From Moraxellaceae bacterium AER2_44_116 (lineage in GTDB: Bacteria; Pseudomonadota; Gammaproteobacteria; Pseudomonadales; Moraxellaceae): a DNA stretch of 64,000 nucleotides. This document shows positions 36,349-45,254 of this stretch, in pieces (positions within the stretch are counted from its first letter, which is position 1; each line of letters opens with the position of its first letter). Below the pieces are notes generated by a model. It worked only from the letters and a program-made list of their open reading frames with translations. It did not search any database and was not told the origin of the DNA. The position numbers and the translations under genes were made by a program. Location: the NCBI GenBank assembly GCA_006546595.1, contig VIAD01000002.1:1-64000 (forward strand). The letters are read 5' to 3'.

Positions 36349-37682
36349 AAAGCTAATACCTCTTGTCCTTGCCACGCACTTAATGCGGTGAGTTGTTGAC
36401 CATCCCATTCACCAAAAACCGTGACAGGATGACCACCCGATAACGCTAATAACGGCCAAATTTCACCTTGCAGCATGAAGGGAATCGCTTGATTTTGATT
36501 GTCACGTAACCACCATTGTCCGTGTTCGTATTGAGGTACTACGTCATTTAATAGCCACGGTAATAATGAGATAAAGGGATTTTGGGCTAAGGCTTCGGCT
36601 TGTTGTTCTAAGGCTTCAGCGATAGTGGCAAAACCGACATGGGGTAATGGTTCGGCGCGCTTAAATACGGATTGTTCTTTAATAATGATGCGTTGAGGCC
36701 ATGCACTCGGATACCAAGCGACAACGGCATTGCCCATCACTCCTAAAGAATAGGCAGGGGGAAGATTTTGAAAACCCGCCGCAAACACTAAACTAAGGGC
36801 AGGCTTTTGACTATTCATTCCCCATAACCATTGCCGCCGATAACGCACATTATTATCGGTTTCTAGTTCTTTATGACCTAATACTAGCCAATCTTCGGCG
36901 GGACTGGCGTTAGCTAAGACCTGTTCTTGAGGCGTATTCCAACCAATTAAAGTCCGAATATCGGCTTGCAGTGGCTCGGGTAGGGTAGCGAGTTTGCTAT
37001 AGGCAGAAAGCAATAATTGTATCCGTCCCACTTGTGCGGCCGCGAGTTGTTGCCAATCTCGATGCGCTAAGGCGGTTTGTAAGGAGTCAACCATCGTCGC
37101 TAAGCCAGTCGCTTGGCCATCGACAAGGCGTTGTTGCATCCGTTGAAAGTGGTTATGGCCTAAATTTTTGGCATGAGCTAAACCACTACGGATTAAATCA
37201 TTCAGCCATAATTGCAGTTCAGTAATCCCTGCTTCTACCTTTTTTTCGCGTGCCGCACTACGTTTAGCTTGTGCGACTTCATCGACAACCTTGGCGGGTT
37301 GTGAGGCTTTTTCGGCTTTTTTGGCCGCCGCATCGCTCTGTTTGGTGAGGTGTTTATCAACCCAAGCAGGTATCTCATGGGTTGCGGTAAAAGCGGTAGT
37401 GGTATTGGCATAACAGACTAACAACGCAATACTGTGTTTACAGGGCTTTTTAAAGCTCGGACAGTTGCAGGCAAAATTAAGCGGTTCAGAGAGAATAATG
37501 GATGCTTGATATAAGCTACTACCGCGAATTTCACCCCAAATCAGGGTTTTGCCGTCGGTGGTCGCGTGTTGTTGAACGCTTTGCCAGTGATTGATGGCCG
37601 CGAGTTTTTTCGCGGCTTTCACAGAACTGTCATCGGGCGCGTATTGAAAAGCTTGTTCTGGGCTAATTTGGGGAGTATCCAC
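36345..37682 (-). CDS. SWIM zinc-finger protein
   Basis: The 445-residue protein (from a GTG start) has the SWIM motif C72-x-C74-x6-C81-x-H83 (ACNCPSFKKPCKH), a zinc-binding fold that binds nucleic acid or protein. The N-terminus ISPEQAFQYAPDDSSVKAAKKLA is typical of this family. The GTG at 37682-37680 has AAGGAA eight bases upstream, while the longer frame reaches up to 37778 only through repeat DNA. The stop overlaps the DUF5691 start (ATGA). SWIM and DUF5691 are usual partners of MoxR/DUF5682/VWA, here about 28 kb away. Confidence 0.88.
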   Translation of the reverse strand: MDTPQISPEQAFQYAPDDSSVKAAKKLAAINHWQSVQQHATTDGKTLIWGEIRGSSLYQASIILSEPLNFACNCPSFKKPCKHSIALLVCYANTTTAFTATHEIPAWVDKHLTKQSDAAAKKAEKASQPAKVVDEVAQAKRSAAREKKVEAGITELQLWLNDLIRSGLAHAKNLGHNHFQRMQQRLVDGQATGLATMVDSLQTALAHRDWQQLAAAQVGRIQLLLSAYSKLATLPEPLQADIRTLIGWNTPQEQVLANASPAEDWLVLGHKELETDNNVRYRRQWLWGMNSQKPALSLVFAAGFQNLPPAYSLGVMGNAVVAWYPSAWPQRIIIKEQSVFKRAEPLPHVGFATIAEALEQQAEALAQNPFISLLPWLLNDVVPQYEHGQWWLRDNQNQAIPFMLQGEIWPLLALSGGHPVTVFGEWDGQQLTALSAWQGQEVLAL

Positions 37683-37702
37683 CGCGTAAGTTCCTTTTTT
37701 AC

Positions 37703-37826
37703 GACTTACGCGGTTATCACTTATGAAATCCCCCAACCCCCCTTTACTACAGGGGGAGCAAAGAACCCCTCTTTTCAAAAGAGGGGTTAGGGGCGATTTA
37801 TAAAGTGCGTAGCGATGCGTAAGTCC
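37703..37826. mobile_element. MITE-like element D2 with a nested palindromic repeat
   Basis: The ends GACTTACGC and GCGTAAGTC match element D1 at 12447-12543, including the inner GGTTATC. The middle (about 37726-37801) is a different palindrome with CCCCCAACCCCCC on one side, TTAGGGG on the other, and a CCCCTCTTTTCAAAAGAGGGG hairpin. One repeat thus seems to have inserted into another. It directly precedes the SWIM gene. Confidence 0.7.
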
Positions 37827-37955
37827 TGTAATGTATTGTAGGTTTGACTTGATTTATAGGGCAAACGATAGCATAAAACAAAGTATGCTAATGCGTGTAG
37901 ATATGCGTTGAGCGACATATTCTGTCGCAACTAATGTTTTTGAGAGGTAATAAAG

Positions 37956-38153
37956 ATGAGTAGCAAAAGACTAACCCGTTCCCGTGAACACAATATCATT
38001 GCAGGCGTGATGGGGGGTATTGCCGATTATTTGGGCTGGAGTCCATTCAAAGTCCGCTTGTTATTCATCATTGTCTCAAGTGTCAGTGCCGCTGTACCGG
38101 GAATTTTAGTGTATCTGATTTTGTGGTTTTTAATGCCAATGGCCGAAGAGTAA
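37956..38153 (+). CDS. PspC-domain membrane protein
   Basis: The 65-residue protein is a bare PspC domain: LTRSREHNIIAGVMGGIADYLG, then one TM helix (LLFIIVSSVSAAVPGILVYLILWFLMPM). PspC domains sense membrane stress in the phage-shock response. No pspA or pspB is nearby, so this is a stand-alone copy. AGAGG precedes the ATG. Confidence 0.93.
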   Translation: MSSKRLTRSREHNIIAGVMGGIADYLGWSPFKVRLLFIIVSSVSAAVPGILVYLILWFLMPMAEE

Positions 38154-38161
38154 ATGATTGA

Positions 38162-39112
38162 ATGAAAACTTTTACTACCCTGTGTTTACTGTCAGTATCG
38201 ATGTTTAGCTACGCCGATGCCAGTTTTAATGAAGTCCGAGATGTTATTTTTACGCCACCCTCACACGCGCTCAATGCCATTGAAGAGCAAGAAATGGCGG
38301 TTTATCAAAATAGCCAATTGCCGCATTATGAGGTGAAAGCTGCTAATTTTTTTAAAGATGGATTGAATTTACTTAAACAAGATGCAGAGCGGACGCTATC
38401 AGAAAAAAATGATTATTACCCTCGTCTAGAAAAGCATTTACATAGTAATGGTATTTGTCTAACAGGTAATTGGCAAATTACGGCTGATACACCGTACAGT
38501 GGTTATTTCAAAAAAGGTAGCCAAGCCTTATTTATTGGCCGTGCTTCAACGGCACTCACCGAAACAGAACAAGGTGAACCACGCGCCTTTGCTTTTGCAG
38601 GCAAATTATTTCCTACCTTGAAACCCACACAAACAGTGCCAACCGCCAATTTTTTTACGGTGGATGTTTTGGCAGGTGCAGACCGTGATCATTATTTAGA
38701 TGTAAAAATGACCAATGAGCCTAAAACTGGTTTTCGTTTTGGCATTATTCCATTAGCGTTTCAAGTCGGGCGCGTGTTTCGTAATGCTGATGACAATCCG
38801 GGTTATAGACCTGTCGATAACATTGCTACATTGGGTGTAAAAGCAGGGGAAACCGTCAAAGCCCCGCGTTTCCTGATGGTGCAAGCAATGCCAAAAACAC
38901 CTCGCAATGACAGTAAAGATTTTAGAGATGAATTGAATATTGAAAAGCACCATTTGCCGATGTTAGCGATGCAAATTTTTGTTTCCGATAGCTCAGGAGA
39001 CCAAGATAGCAAGGACTGGAAAGCAATTGGTCAAATCTCATTAACAGAAAGTAAAGTATCTTATGGTTGTGACCGTCAACTGCATTTTGCTCATCCGAAA
39101 ATTAAGAAATAA
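38162..39112 (+). CDS. Secreted catalase-fold-like protein
   Basis: The 316-residue protein has a short signal peptide (about 1-20). The segments GICLTGNWQI, YSGYFKKGSQALFIGRAS and GEPRAFAFAGKLFPT with TANFFTVD resemble the core of catalase-family proteins. The usual proximal heme ligand motif (R-x-x-x-Y near the C-terminus) and the distal RxxHAKG motif are not evident. It may be a catalase relative with changed function, or may not bind heme. The tail has one Cys (GCDRQLHF). It starts nine bases after PspC and is followed five bases later by DUF1853. Confidence 0.5.
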   Translation: MKTFTTLCLLSVSMFSYADASFNEVRDVIFTPPSHALNAIEEQEMAVYQNSQLPHYEVKAANFFKDGLNLLKQDAERTLSEKNDYYPRLEKHLHSNGICLTGNWQITADTPYSGYFKKGSQALFIGRASTALTETEQGEPRAFAFAGKLFPTLKPTQTVPTANFFTVDVLAGADRDHYLDVKMTNEPKTGFRFGIIPLAFQVGRVFRNADDNPGYRPVDNIATLGVKAGETVKAPRFLMVQAMPKTPRNDSKDFRDELNIEKHHLPMLAMQIFVSDSSGDQDSKDWKAIGQISLTESKVSYGCDRQLHFAHPKIKK

Positions 39113-39117
39113 ATAGG

Positions 39118-40002
39118 ATGATTGTGTTCGCTTGGCAAAATTATCACCACCCCCATGTCCGTAATTTGGCATGGGTTTTATCCTCACCTGCATTATTATC
39201 GTACCTACCTAATTTTCATCAGCCGTTAACGGTATTAAATGATGATTTTTGGCAGCAGCACTATCAAGCCTACATCCCCAAACTGCAAGCCTTAGACCTT
39301 AATCCTCAAGCGCTAACCGATTTTTTGACGCAACATAAAAACCATCGTTTAGGTTATTATTTTGAGTATTTATTACTGTTTTGGCTGCTAGATAAAGATT
39401 TTCATCCCTTTGAATTAATTAAACATCGCGCGACGTTATTTGAAGGAAAAACTACCATTGGTGAGTTAGATTTTCTTATTAAAAATCTAGAAACGGGCAA
39501 AATTGAACATTGGGAAGTCGCGATTAAATTTTATCTTGGTCATCCACCGTTAACCGATGCATTATGTTGGTTAGGAGCAAATGATAACGACTCATTTGGC
39601 CGAAAACTGGAGCATTTAGCTCAAAAACAATTTCGTTATGATTGCTATCAAGATTATGAAATAGAGCAGCGTTGTTTAGTCGTAAAAGGCCGATTGTTTT
39701 ATCCGAGTAGTGATAAAACCTTGTTGAAAACGGCATATGGCGAAACCTTAGATTGTCTATCGGCACAACATTTACAAGGCAATTGGTGGCGGTGGGATGA
39801 ATTTGTACACAGTCCAGAATCGGCTCAATTAAACTGGCGGCACGTTGACCGTGATGAATGGTTAGCTGACCAGCAAATTAACAAAGGTCTGCCTTTGGTT
39901 TCGGTGCGGCAATTACCGCCATTAGCAACGACTCGTGCCGAGTTGTTTATTGGTTTTGATGAAAATGAGCAAGAACAAGCAAGGTGTTTTGTTCGGCCTT
40001 AA
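39118..40002 (+). CDS. DUF1853 family protein
   Basis: The 294-residue protein matches DUF1853: VRNLAWVLSSPALLS at the start, GYYFEYLLLFWLL, and then GELDFLIKNLETGKIEHWEVAIKFYL. The last stretch has the acidic/Lys arrangement of a PD-(D/E)xK nuclease core (D in ELDFL, E and K in EVAIK). Nuclease activity is inference. The start may be the ATG at 39118, or a GTG two codons later with AGGA at better spacing. It is coupled with the gene upstream by a five-base gap. Confidence 0.82.
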   Translation: MIVFAWQNYHHPHVRNLAWVLSSPALLSYLPNFHQPLTVLNDDFWQQHYQAYIPKLQALDLNPQALTDFLTQHKNHRLGYYFEYLLLFWLLDKDFHPFELIKHRATLFEGKTTIGELDFLIKNLETGKIEHWEVAIKFYLGHPPLTDALCWLGANDNDSFGRKLEHLAQKQFRYDCYQDYEIEQRCLVVKGRLFYPSSDKTLLKTAYGETLDCLSAQHLQGNWWRWDEFVHSPESAQLNWRHVDRDEWLADQQINKGLPLVSVRQLPPLATTRAELFIGFDENEQEQARCFVRP

Positions 40003-40179
40003 TATCATTCCTTCATTTTATGACTGTCGGTCATTCATATTTTGACGTACCTTTATCATTTAATATTTTTATTTCTTGTTATATGTTTGATTTATATCGT
40101 ATTTATTTTAATTCCTCTTCTGGCACACGCATTGCTATTTAGTTTTTACCTTAATAACTAAAACCGCAAGGATTTCGCC

Positions 40180-40818
40180 ATGATGTTATCTACCCAAAAA
40201 CTTACTGCTATTGCCGCTATTGCTTATGTATTGACAACAGCAGGTTGCAGCAGCGCACCTACTAGCAAAAGCATTGTTAAAGAACAATTACACATCGAAA
40301 ATCAACGTCGTGAAGTCGCACAACAACAAGCCGAAAAAACCATAGATGCCATGCCTTCGTGGGCAGCCAATGTACCTCGCCCAGACGGAACAGGTGTTTA
40401 CGCGCTTGGCATAGCCGAAAGTGACAAGGTACAAATCGCCCTAAAAAAAGCCCAACTACAAGCCGAATATGGCCTTGCCAAACTCTACAACCAAGAGTTG
40501 TCTGGTAGCGAGCAAGCGATGCAGCAAGATGCAGGCGCAAGTTCATCCAGCAATTATCAAAGTTTGATTCAATCGTTGGTGAATTATGTTTCCGTCGTTG
40601 GTTTTGAAGTCGTGAAGCAGGATGTTAAAGCCGTTAATGGCGAGTTTCAGGCGTATATCTTGCTCAAATTACCGTATGCCGAATTCAACAAAGCCCTGCA
40701 AAGTAAAAGAAACCAAGCGCAAACGGTTGAAATGAAACAGGCATTTACCGAATTAGAGCAACGCTTGCAACAGCGTCAATATCAAAAACAAGCGCAAGCG
40801 GTGATTTCTATTCAATAA
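40180..40818 (+). CDS. LPP20-family lipoprotein
   Basis: The 212-residue protein has a lipobox TTAGC (Cys23) and an LPP20-type domain: PSWAANVPRPDGTGVYALGIAESDKVQIALKKAQLQAEYGLAK. C-terminal to this is a Gln-rich helix (ELEQRLQQRQYQKQAQAV). LPP20 domains occur in outer-membrane lipoproteins and in flagellar or secretion-linked proteins. AAGGA lies before the ATG. The next gene, 32 bases on, also has a FlgT/LPP20-like N-terminus, so the two probably act together. Confidence 0.85.
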   Translation: MMLSTQKLTAIAAIAYVLTTAGCSSAPTSKSIVKEQLHIENQRREVAQQQAEKTIDAMPSWAANVPRPDGTGVYALGIAESDKVQIALKKAQLQAEYGLAKLYNQELSGSEQAMQQDAGASSSSNYQSLIQSLVNYVSVVGFEVVKQDVKAVNGEFQAYILLKLPYAEFNKALQSKRNQAQTVEMKQAFTELEQRLQQRQYQKQAQAVISIQ

Positions 40819-40850
40819 CTTCTATTCAATAATCATTAGGTCAACACCCA

Positions 40851-42155
40851 ATGAATACTCACTTAAAATGGAGCGTTTGTGCTTGGCTTTGTGTGCTGGC
40901 AACACAAAGCTGGGCGTGGTCGAAGGATTATCAGACCCAATATGTGTTGGGTGATAATGACAGTCGGCTGAGTGCCAAGCAGAACGCTTTAGCGCAAATA
41001 CAATTACAAGCAGCGCAAGAGGCTGGTACATATATTCAAGGTAGTACCCGCCTTGTCAATGACCAATTAGAAGAGCAGATTCATCAAGAAAGCGCGGCAG
41101 TTGTCACGTTGACGGTGTTATCGGAACGCTTTGAGTTGGCAACAAATGGCCAGCAAAAATTATATTTAGCAGCAAAGGCCAATGTAGATGAATCTATTCT
41201 GCAACAACGCGTCCGTGCCTTACAACTACAAGCACTGAAAGCGGAGGAAATGCAAAAAATAGTGCAGGATAACGGTCAAATGCGCCAACAATTAGAGGCG
41301 ATTGTGCAGCAACGGCAAAGCCAACAGCCGCTATTATCGGTGATTGAGGCGCAGCAAAAAAAGTTAGCAGAGGATAATCAAAAACTCCGCGAGCAGTTAC
41401 AAGCTTTAGCACAACAAAGCATTGTTTCAACAACAAATACGCAAGTTGCAACAGTCGTAAATTTACCGACTCCAACGGCGGATAATATCAGCTCATGGCT
41501 TGGTGGGTTGTTTCAACAATGGCAACAAACACCGATTCAAACCAAGGTAGTCGCTAAACAACCGAGTAGTGATGGCCAGTTTTATGATGTAGCGGTGCAA
41601 GTTGATTGGCAATTAAGTTTAGCGGCTGGTAGTCCATTAGCTGAGTTGTGTCAGCGTTGGACGTGTGAGCTGGGTTATGCCTATAAATCGTCGTTTAATG
41701 ATGCCAATTTAACGCTACTGCATCAGAAATTGTTTAGACCTTTAAGTCGTTTGGCACACATGGACGATAAATATGTCAATCACTGGCAGTTATTGACAGT
41801 ACAGGCTTACCCTCCCAGTAGTTTAAGCGCGAGTGAGCAGCAAAATATGGCTCAATTTTTTGCTACTCATCACTTATCGGTGAATGCTACGGTAGCTTCT
41901 CAGTTAATTGAGCTGCCGTTAGTGCAATACGATGCCGAGCAGGAGGCGTTGATTATTCGAATCAAAGGCGCGACGAGTTCCGCCAATACCTCCCCCTACG
42001 ATAGTACAACACGCACAGGGAGTTTTATCTGTGCGATGGCCTATAGCAAACGGCCTTGCGTGGGGACTGAGTTATCACAGTTGGTATTGCGTAAGATAAG
42101 GGTAGATGCGCTACAACAGCCATTGGCGTTGAAAGGGACAGTGGTAGCTTTTTAA
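40851..42155 (+). CDS. Secreted protein with FlgT/LPP20-like N-domain and coiled-coil
   Basis: The 434-residue protein has a signal peptide (1-21, ending SWAW). Then comes a domain in which short ALAQIQLQAAQEAGTYIQG and VVTLTVLSERFEL segments resemble FlgT/LPP20-type domains. A coiled-coil (about 125-195) and a C-terminal alpha/beta region with four Cys follow. I do not recognise a named family. It pairs with the LPP20 lipoprotein upstream and may bind it. The stop overlaps the end of the convergent methyltransferase gene by four bases. Confidence 0.65.
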   Translation: MNTHLKWSVCAWLCVLATQSWAWSKDYQTQYVLGDNDSRLSAKQNALAQIQLQAAQEAGTYIQGSTRLVNDQLEEQIHQESAAVVTLTVLSERFELATNGQQKLYLAAKANVDESILQQRVRALQLQALKAEEMQKIVQDNGQMRQQLEAIVQQRQSQQPLLSVIEAQQKKLAEDNQKLREQLQALAQQSIVSTTNTQVATVVNLPTPTADNISSWLGGLFQQWQQTPIQTKVVAKQPSSDGQFYDVAVQVDWQLSLAAGSPLAELCQRWTCELGYAYKSSFNDANLTLLHQKLFRPLSRLAHMDDKYVNHWQLLTVQAYPPSSLSASEQQNMAQFFATHHLSVNATVASQLIELPLVQYDAEQEALIIRIKGATSSANTSPYDSTTRTGSFICAMAYSKRPCVGTELSQLVLRKIRVDALQQPLALKGTVVAF

Positions 42156-42925
42156 TCAATGTGGGGCTTTTGACCCACCATAATGACGTTAAAACTGTCG
42201 CCATCCCATTCTTTGAGCATGGTGTAATCGCGCTCTAAAATCGTCACATTAAAACCTGTTGCGCTCATTAAGGCTTGCATCTGAGTAATGGTGATAGCGG
42301 TCATTGGGTGATGATCTTGCCAGTCTTGTACGCCTGATGTGTCTTCACGCCGAATAGCGACTTGTAACTCCATGCTTTCGCCTCTGCCGCTATAACGCCA
42401 ACCTGAGCGAAAGGTAAATTTTGCCTTTTCTTGCTCCAGTTGAGTGACTACATCACGGGCAGCAATGCCGCTTTTATCCACCATGTCAAAAATCAAAACA
42501 CCGCCCGACTTCAATGCCGAAAATGCACGTTGCAGCGTTTCGCTTAATGCAGAAATGGGATGACTGTAGTGTATTGAATACAAAAAACAGCTAATCAAAT
42601 CAAAACGGGCATCAACATCAAAAGAAGCAAGGTCACATAACATCAAGGCCGCAGAAGGGCATCGTAGTGCCGTGGCATCAAGCATGTATTGGCTGTTATC
42701 TAACCCTGTGACGGTAAAGCCTTTTTTGTGCATGAAGCTCAGGTGTTGACCTGTTCCACAAGCGAGGTCAAGGTAATGGTGGCCATCGGATTCAGCAAAA
42801 CAATCAAAAGCACGTTTGGTGAAGTCGCATTGCTCGGCATAATTTACGTCGTGACAAAAGCCGTCATAGTATTGCGAAAGATCAGCGTAAAGATTGCCAG
42901 TTGTTGCGGCGGGGGCGTTTTGCAT
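42152..42925 (-). CDS. Class I SAM-dependent methyltransferase
   Basis: The 257-residue protein has motif I YLDLACGTGQHL, an acidic residue at the end of strand 2 (TVTGLDNS), motif II-like FDLISCFLYSIHY and a motif III region (GGVLIFDMVD). This is the small-molecule methyltransferase type (Methyltransf_25-like). There is no target-recognition domain to reveal the substrate. It is convergent with the gene at 40851 and stands alone. Confidence 0.88.
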   Translation of the reverse strand: MQNAPAATTGNLYADLSQYYDGFCHDVNYAEQCDFTKRAFDCFAESDGHHYLDLACGTGQHLSFMHKKGFTVTGLDNSQYMLDATALRCPSAALMLCDLASFDVDARFDLISCFLYSIHYSHPISALSETLQRAFSALKSGGVLIFDMVDKSGIAARDVVTQLEQEKAKFTFRSGWRYSGRGESMELQVAIRREDTSGVQDWQDHHPMTAITITQMQALMSATGFNVTILERDYTMLKEWDGDSFNVIMVGQKPHID

Positions 42926-43082
42926 GTTTCAACCGATTGAGGAGTATTAATAAATGATTGGCGGGGGCTAGTTTCTCGTAAAAACACGCTCAGGGGAAGT
43001 GAAAGCAAGACAGTATCTATGCTGGCTTATCAATTGTTCAATAGACCCTATTATGTGTTGTTATTTTTGCTTAGATTTTGAC

Positions 43083-43114
43083 TTGATACTATACCCATCC
43101 GAGTATAGTATCAA
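43083..43114 (+). promoter_or_regulatory. Perfect 12-bp dyad overlapping the likely sqr promoter
   Basis: TTGATACTATAC (43083-43094) and GTATAGTATCAA (43103-43114) are perfect inverted repeats around CCATCCGA. The left arm starts with TTGATA (a good -35), and TAGTAT (43106-43111) lies 17 bases on (a fair -10). The dyad therefore covers the promoter like an operator. The sqr start is 43 bases downstream. Confidence 0.65.
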
Positions 43115-43157
43115 AGGAGATGGTAATCTAAATAAATATAACTAAGAGGGTAGGCTA

Positions 43158-44447
43158 ATGACTCATATTGTCGTGGTTGGTGCTGGATTGGGTGGCATGG
43201 CAGGAGCTTATGAGCTGCGTGATAATCTCCCAAAAGAAATCAAAATTACGGTGGTTAACGAGCGAGACCATTATCAGTTTGTCCCCTCAAACCCTTGGAT
43301 TGCTGTTGGTTGGCGTAAGCGAGACGATATTAGTTTTCCCGCTGCGCCGTATTTAGCAAAGAAAAATATAGATTTTATCGCCCAACGTGTTCAACGTATT
43401 GATGCAGCCGCTAATGCCTTGCATTTAGCGAATGGGGAGCTACTGAGCTATGACTATTTAGTTATTGCCACTGGGCCGAAGTTGGCTTTTGAAGAAGTGG
43501 TAGGGGCAGGGCCTCATGGTGGATATACTCAGTCCGTTTGCACCTTAGATCATGCCGAAGCAGCGCATAACGATTTTCAAAAGCTGTTAAGAAATACAGG
43601 GCCAGTGATTGTTGGCGCGTTCCAAGGGGCGAGTTGTTTTGGCCCTGCTTACGAATACTCGTTCATTTTAGAAACGGCTTTACGCCGACATAAAGTGAGA
43701 GACCGTGTGCCAATGACTTATGTTACCAGCGAGCCTTATATCGGCCATCTTGGTTTAGGTGGCGTTGGTGATTCAAAATCTATGCTGGAGTCTGAGTTTC
43801 GAAATCGTCATATTAAATGGATTACCAACGCCCGTGTCACCCGAATTGAAGAAGGCAAAATGTTTATTGACGAGTTGAATGATAAAGGTGAATTGTTTCG
43901 TCAGCATGAATTACCGTTTGTTCATTCAATGATGTTGCCCGCATTTAAAGGTGTAGATGCTGTCGCTGGTGTGGAAGGATTGTGCAATCCTAGAGGTTTT
44001 GTGATTGTGGATAAACATCAGCGCAGTCCAAGGTATAAAAACATCTTTTCGGCAGGTGTTTGTGTGGCTATTCCTCCTGTTGAACAGACACCTGTACCCA
44101 CAGGAACGCCAAAGACAGGATATATGATTGAGTCGATGTGGACAGCAATTTGCCACAATATTGCTGCCGATTTGAATGGTGAGATTGGTGATGCTGTTGG
44201 TACGTGGAATGCGCTGTGTTTGGCCGATATGGGGGATACGGGAGCGGCGTTTTTAGCCATGCCACAGATTCCGCCGCGCAATGTCACGTGGTTTCGTAAG
44301 GGGCGTTGGGTTCATTGGGCTAAAGTTGGTTTTGAGAAATATTTTCTGTATAAAATGAAAAATGGTTCATCAGAACCGTTTTATGAGAAATACATTCTCA
44401 AGTTGGTCGGTATGAATCGCTTGAAAGATACGCCATCAGATTCTTAA
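43158..44447 (+). CDS. sqr: Sulfide:quinone oxidoreductase (type I)
   Basis: The 429-residue flavoprotein oxidises sulfide and passes electrons to the quinone pool at the membrane. The N-terminal FAD motif is VVVGAGLGGMAGAYEL. The three redox cysteines of the family fall at C128 (SVCTLDHAE), C160 (GASCFGPAYE) and C354 (NALCLADMGD), the spacing known from the Acidithiobacillus enzyme. The conserved HLGLGGVGD and VPTGTPKTGYMIESM segments are present, and the C-terminal amphipathic helices (WFRKGRWVHWAK) bind the membrane. AGAGGGTAGG precedes the ATG, and a perfect dyad covers the promoter. This gene is the main evidence for sulfur-based energy metabolism. Confidence 0.95.
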   Translation: MTHIVVVGAGLGGMAGAYELRDNLPKEIKITVVNERDHYQFVPSNPWIAVGWRKRDDISFPAAPYLAKKNIDFIAQRVQRIDAAANALHLANGELLSYDYLVIATGPKLAFEEVVGAGPHGGYTQSVCTLDHAEAAHNDFQKLLRNTGPVIVGAFQGASCFGPAYEYSFILETALRRHKVRDRVPMTYVTSEPYIGHLGLGGVGDSKSMLESEFRNRHIKWITNARVTRIEEGKMFIDELNDKGELFRQHELPFVHSMMLPAFKGVDAVAGVEGLCNPRGFVIVDKHQRSPRYKNIFSAGVCVAIPPVEQTPVPTGTPKTGYMIESMWTAICHNIAADLNGEIGDAVGTWNALCLADMGDTGAAFLAMPQIPPRNVTWFRKGRWVHWAKVGFEKYFLYKMKNGSSEPFYEKYILKLVGMNRLKDTPSDS

Positions 44448-44457
44448 AGTGGTCACA

Positions 44458-44475
44458 TAATGTGCGGTACACACG
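44458..44475. promoter_or_regulatory. GTAC-centred dyad after sqr
   Basis: TAATGTGCGGTACACACG contains arms TGTG and CACA around CGGTA, and on the other strand reads TGTACCGCACATTA. It is loosely similar to the sites upstream of the two hybrid kinases. It lies before the DUF4124 gene. Confidence 0.25.
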
Positions 44476-44530
44476 CCGATGAGACGGTGTGCTGCTTGGA
44501 TATCGTTTGGACAAAAAAGGGAGTTAGGAT

Positions 44531-45070
44531 GTGAATAGTGGGTTAAGAAAAATCCTATGTGCGGCATTAGTAGTATTACTTGGATGGTTTAGTTTGATCA
44601 TCCATGCAGGAGAAATTTATAAATGGACAGATGCACAGGGGCGTGTGCATTTTGGCGATCAGCAACAAATTGAGGCAGTGAAACCTTCAAAATCTGTGAA
44701 GGTTGATATACCAATCGTTAAACAAAAACAGCTTACGGTTGAGGAAATAAATACTCGCATAAAAATGGTAGACGATATGCGAGCAAAAACTCATGCGGAG
44801 CTTGATAAACCTGAGACTATGTTAGAGCAGCCACAGGGTATTGCTGCTGATTTATCCAAAATAAATCCGCAATGTGAGACGCTAGCAAAAAAAGTGATGA
44901 ACACACCAGCAGGTCAATCATTTAAACATTTAGCCGATCAAATGAACAATTTGTGTAAAGGATTAACTTATGAATGTCGTCAATATCGTAAGCATCCTAA
45001 AGATAATGAGTGTCATTTTATTCAGCGAGTTAGTGGTCAAGCAATTGTTCATACAGTCACCACCGACTAA
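44531..45070 (+). CDS. DUF4124 domain protein, secreted
   Basis: The 179-residue protein begins with GTG (the ATG two bases earlier runs into a stop), has a signal peptide (to about 27, HAG) and then the DUF4124 motif IYKWTDAQGRVHFGD. A helical linker and a C-terminal part with four Cys (NPQCETL, MNNLCKG, TYECRQY, DNECHF) follow, probably disulfide-linked in the periplasm. DUF4124 proteins are common in gammaproteobacteria and of unknown function. Just downstream (45073-45153) a short open frame with no start may be the remnant of another gene. Confidence 0.85.
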   Translation: MNSGLRKILCAALVVLLGWFSLIIHAGEIYKWTDAQGRVHFGDQQQIEAVKPSKSVKVDIPIVKQKQLTVEEINTRIKMVDDMRAKTHAELDKPETMLEQPQGIAADLSKINPQCETLAKKVMNTPAGQSFKHLADQMNNLCKGLTYECRQYRKHPKDNECHFIQRVSGQAIVHTVTTD

Positions 45071-45254
45071 CGGATTACATTTACCAAGAATTGGATACCG
45101 CAAATATACAATTAGCACAGCGTTTGCGCGATAAAATTGATGCCTATACTTAATTTCTACGACAATCCTAAGCTTATTTGCGATTGCCTTGCTAGTCGCC
45201 ATCCCATCCCCCGATTATACTACGGCTCTTTTTTACACCAAATTCTTGATAACA

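Noticed and set aside
45073..45153. Short open frame after the DUF4124 gene ending in a helical peptide
   Set aside because: No start codon or ribosome site. At most a remnant; too short to support as a gene.
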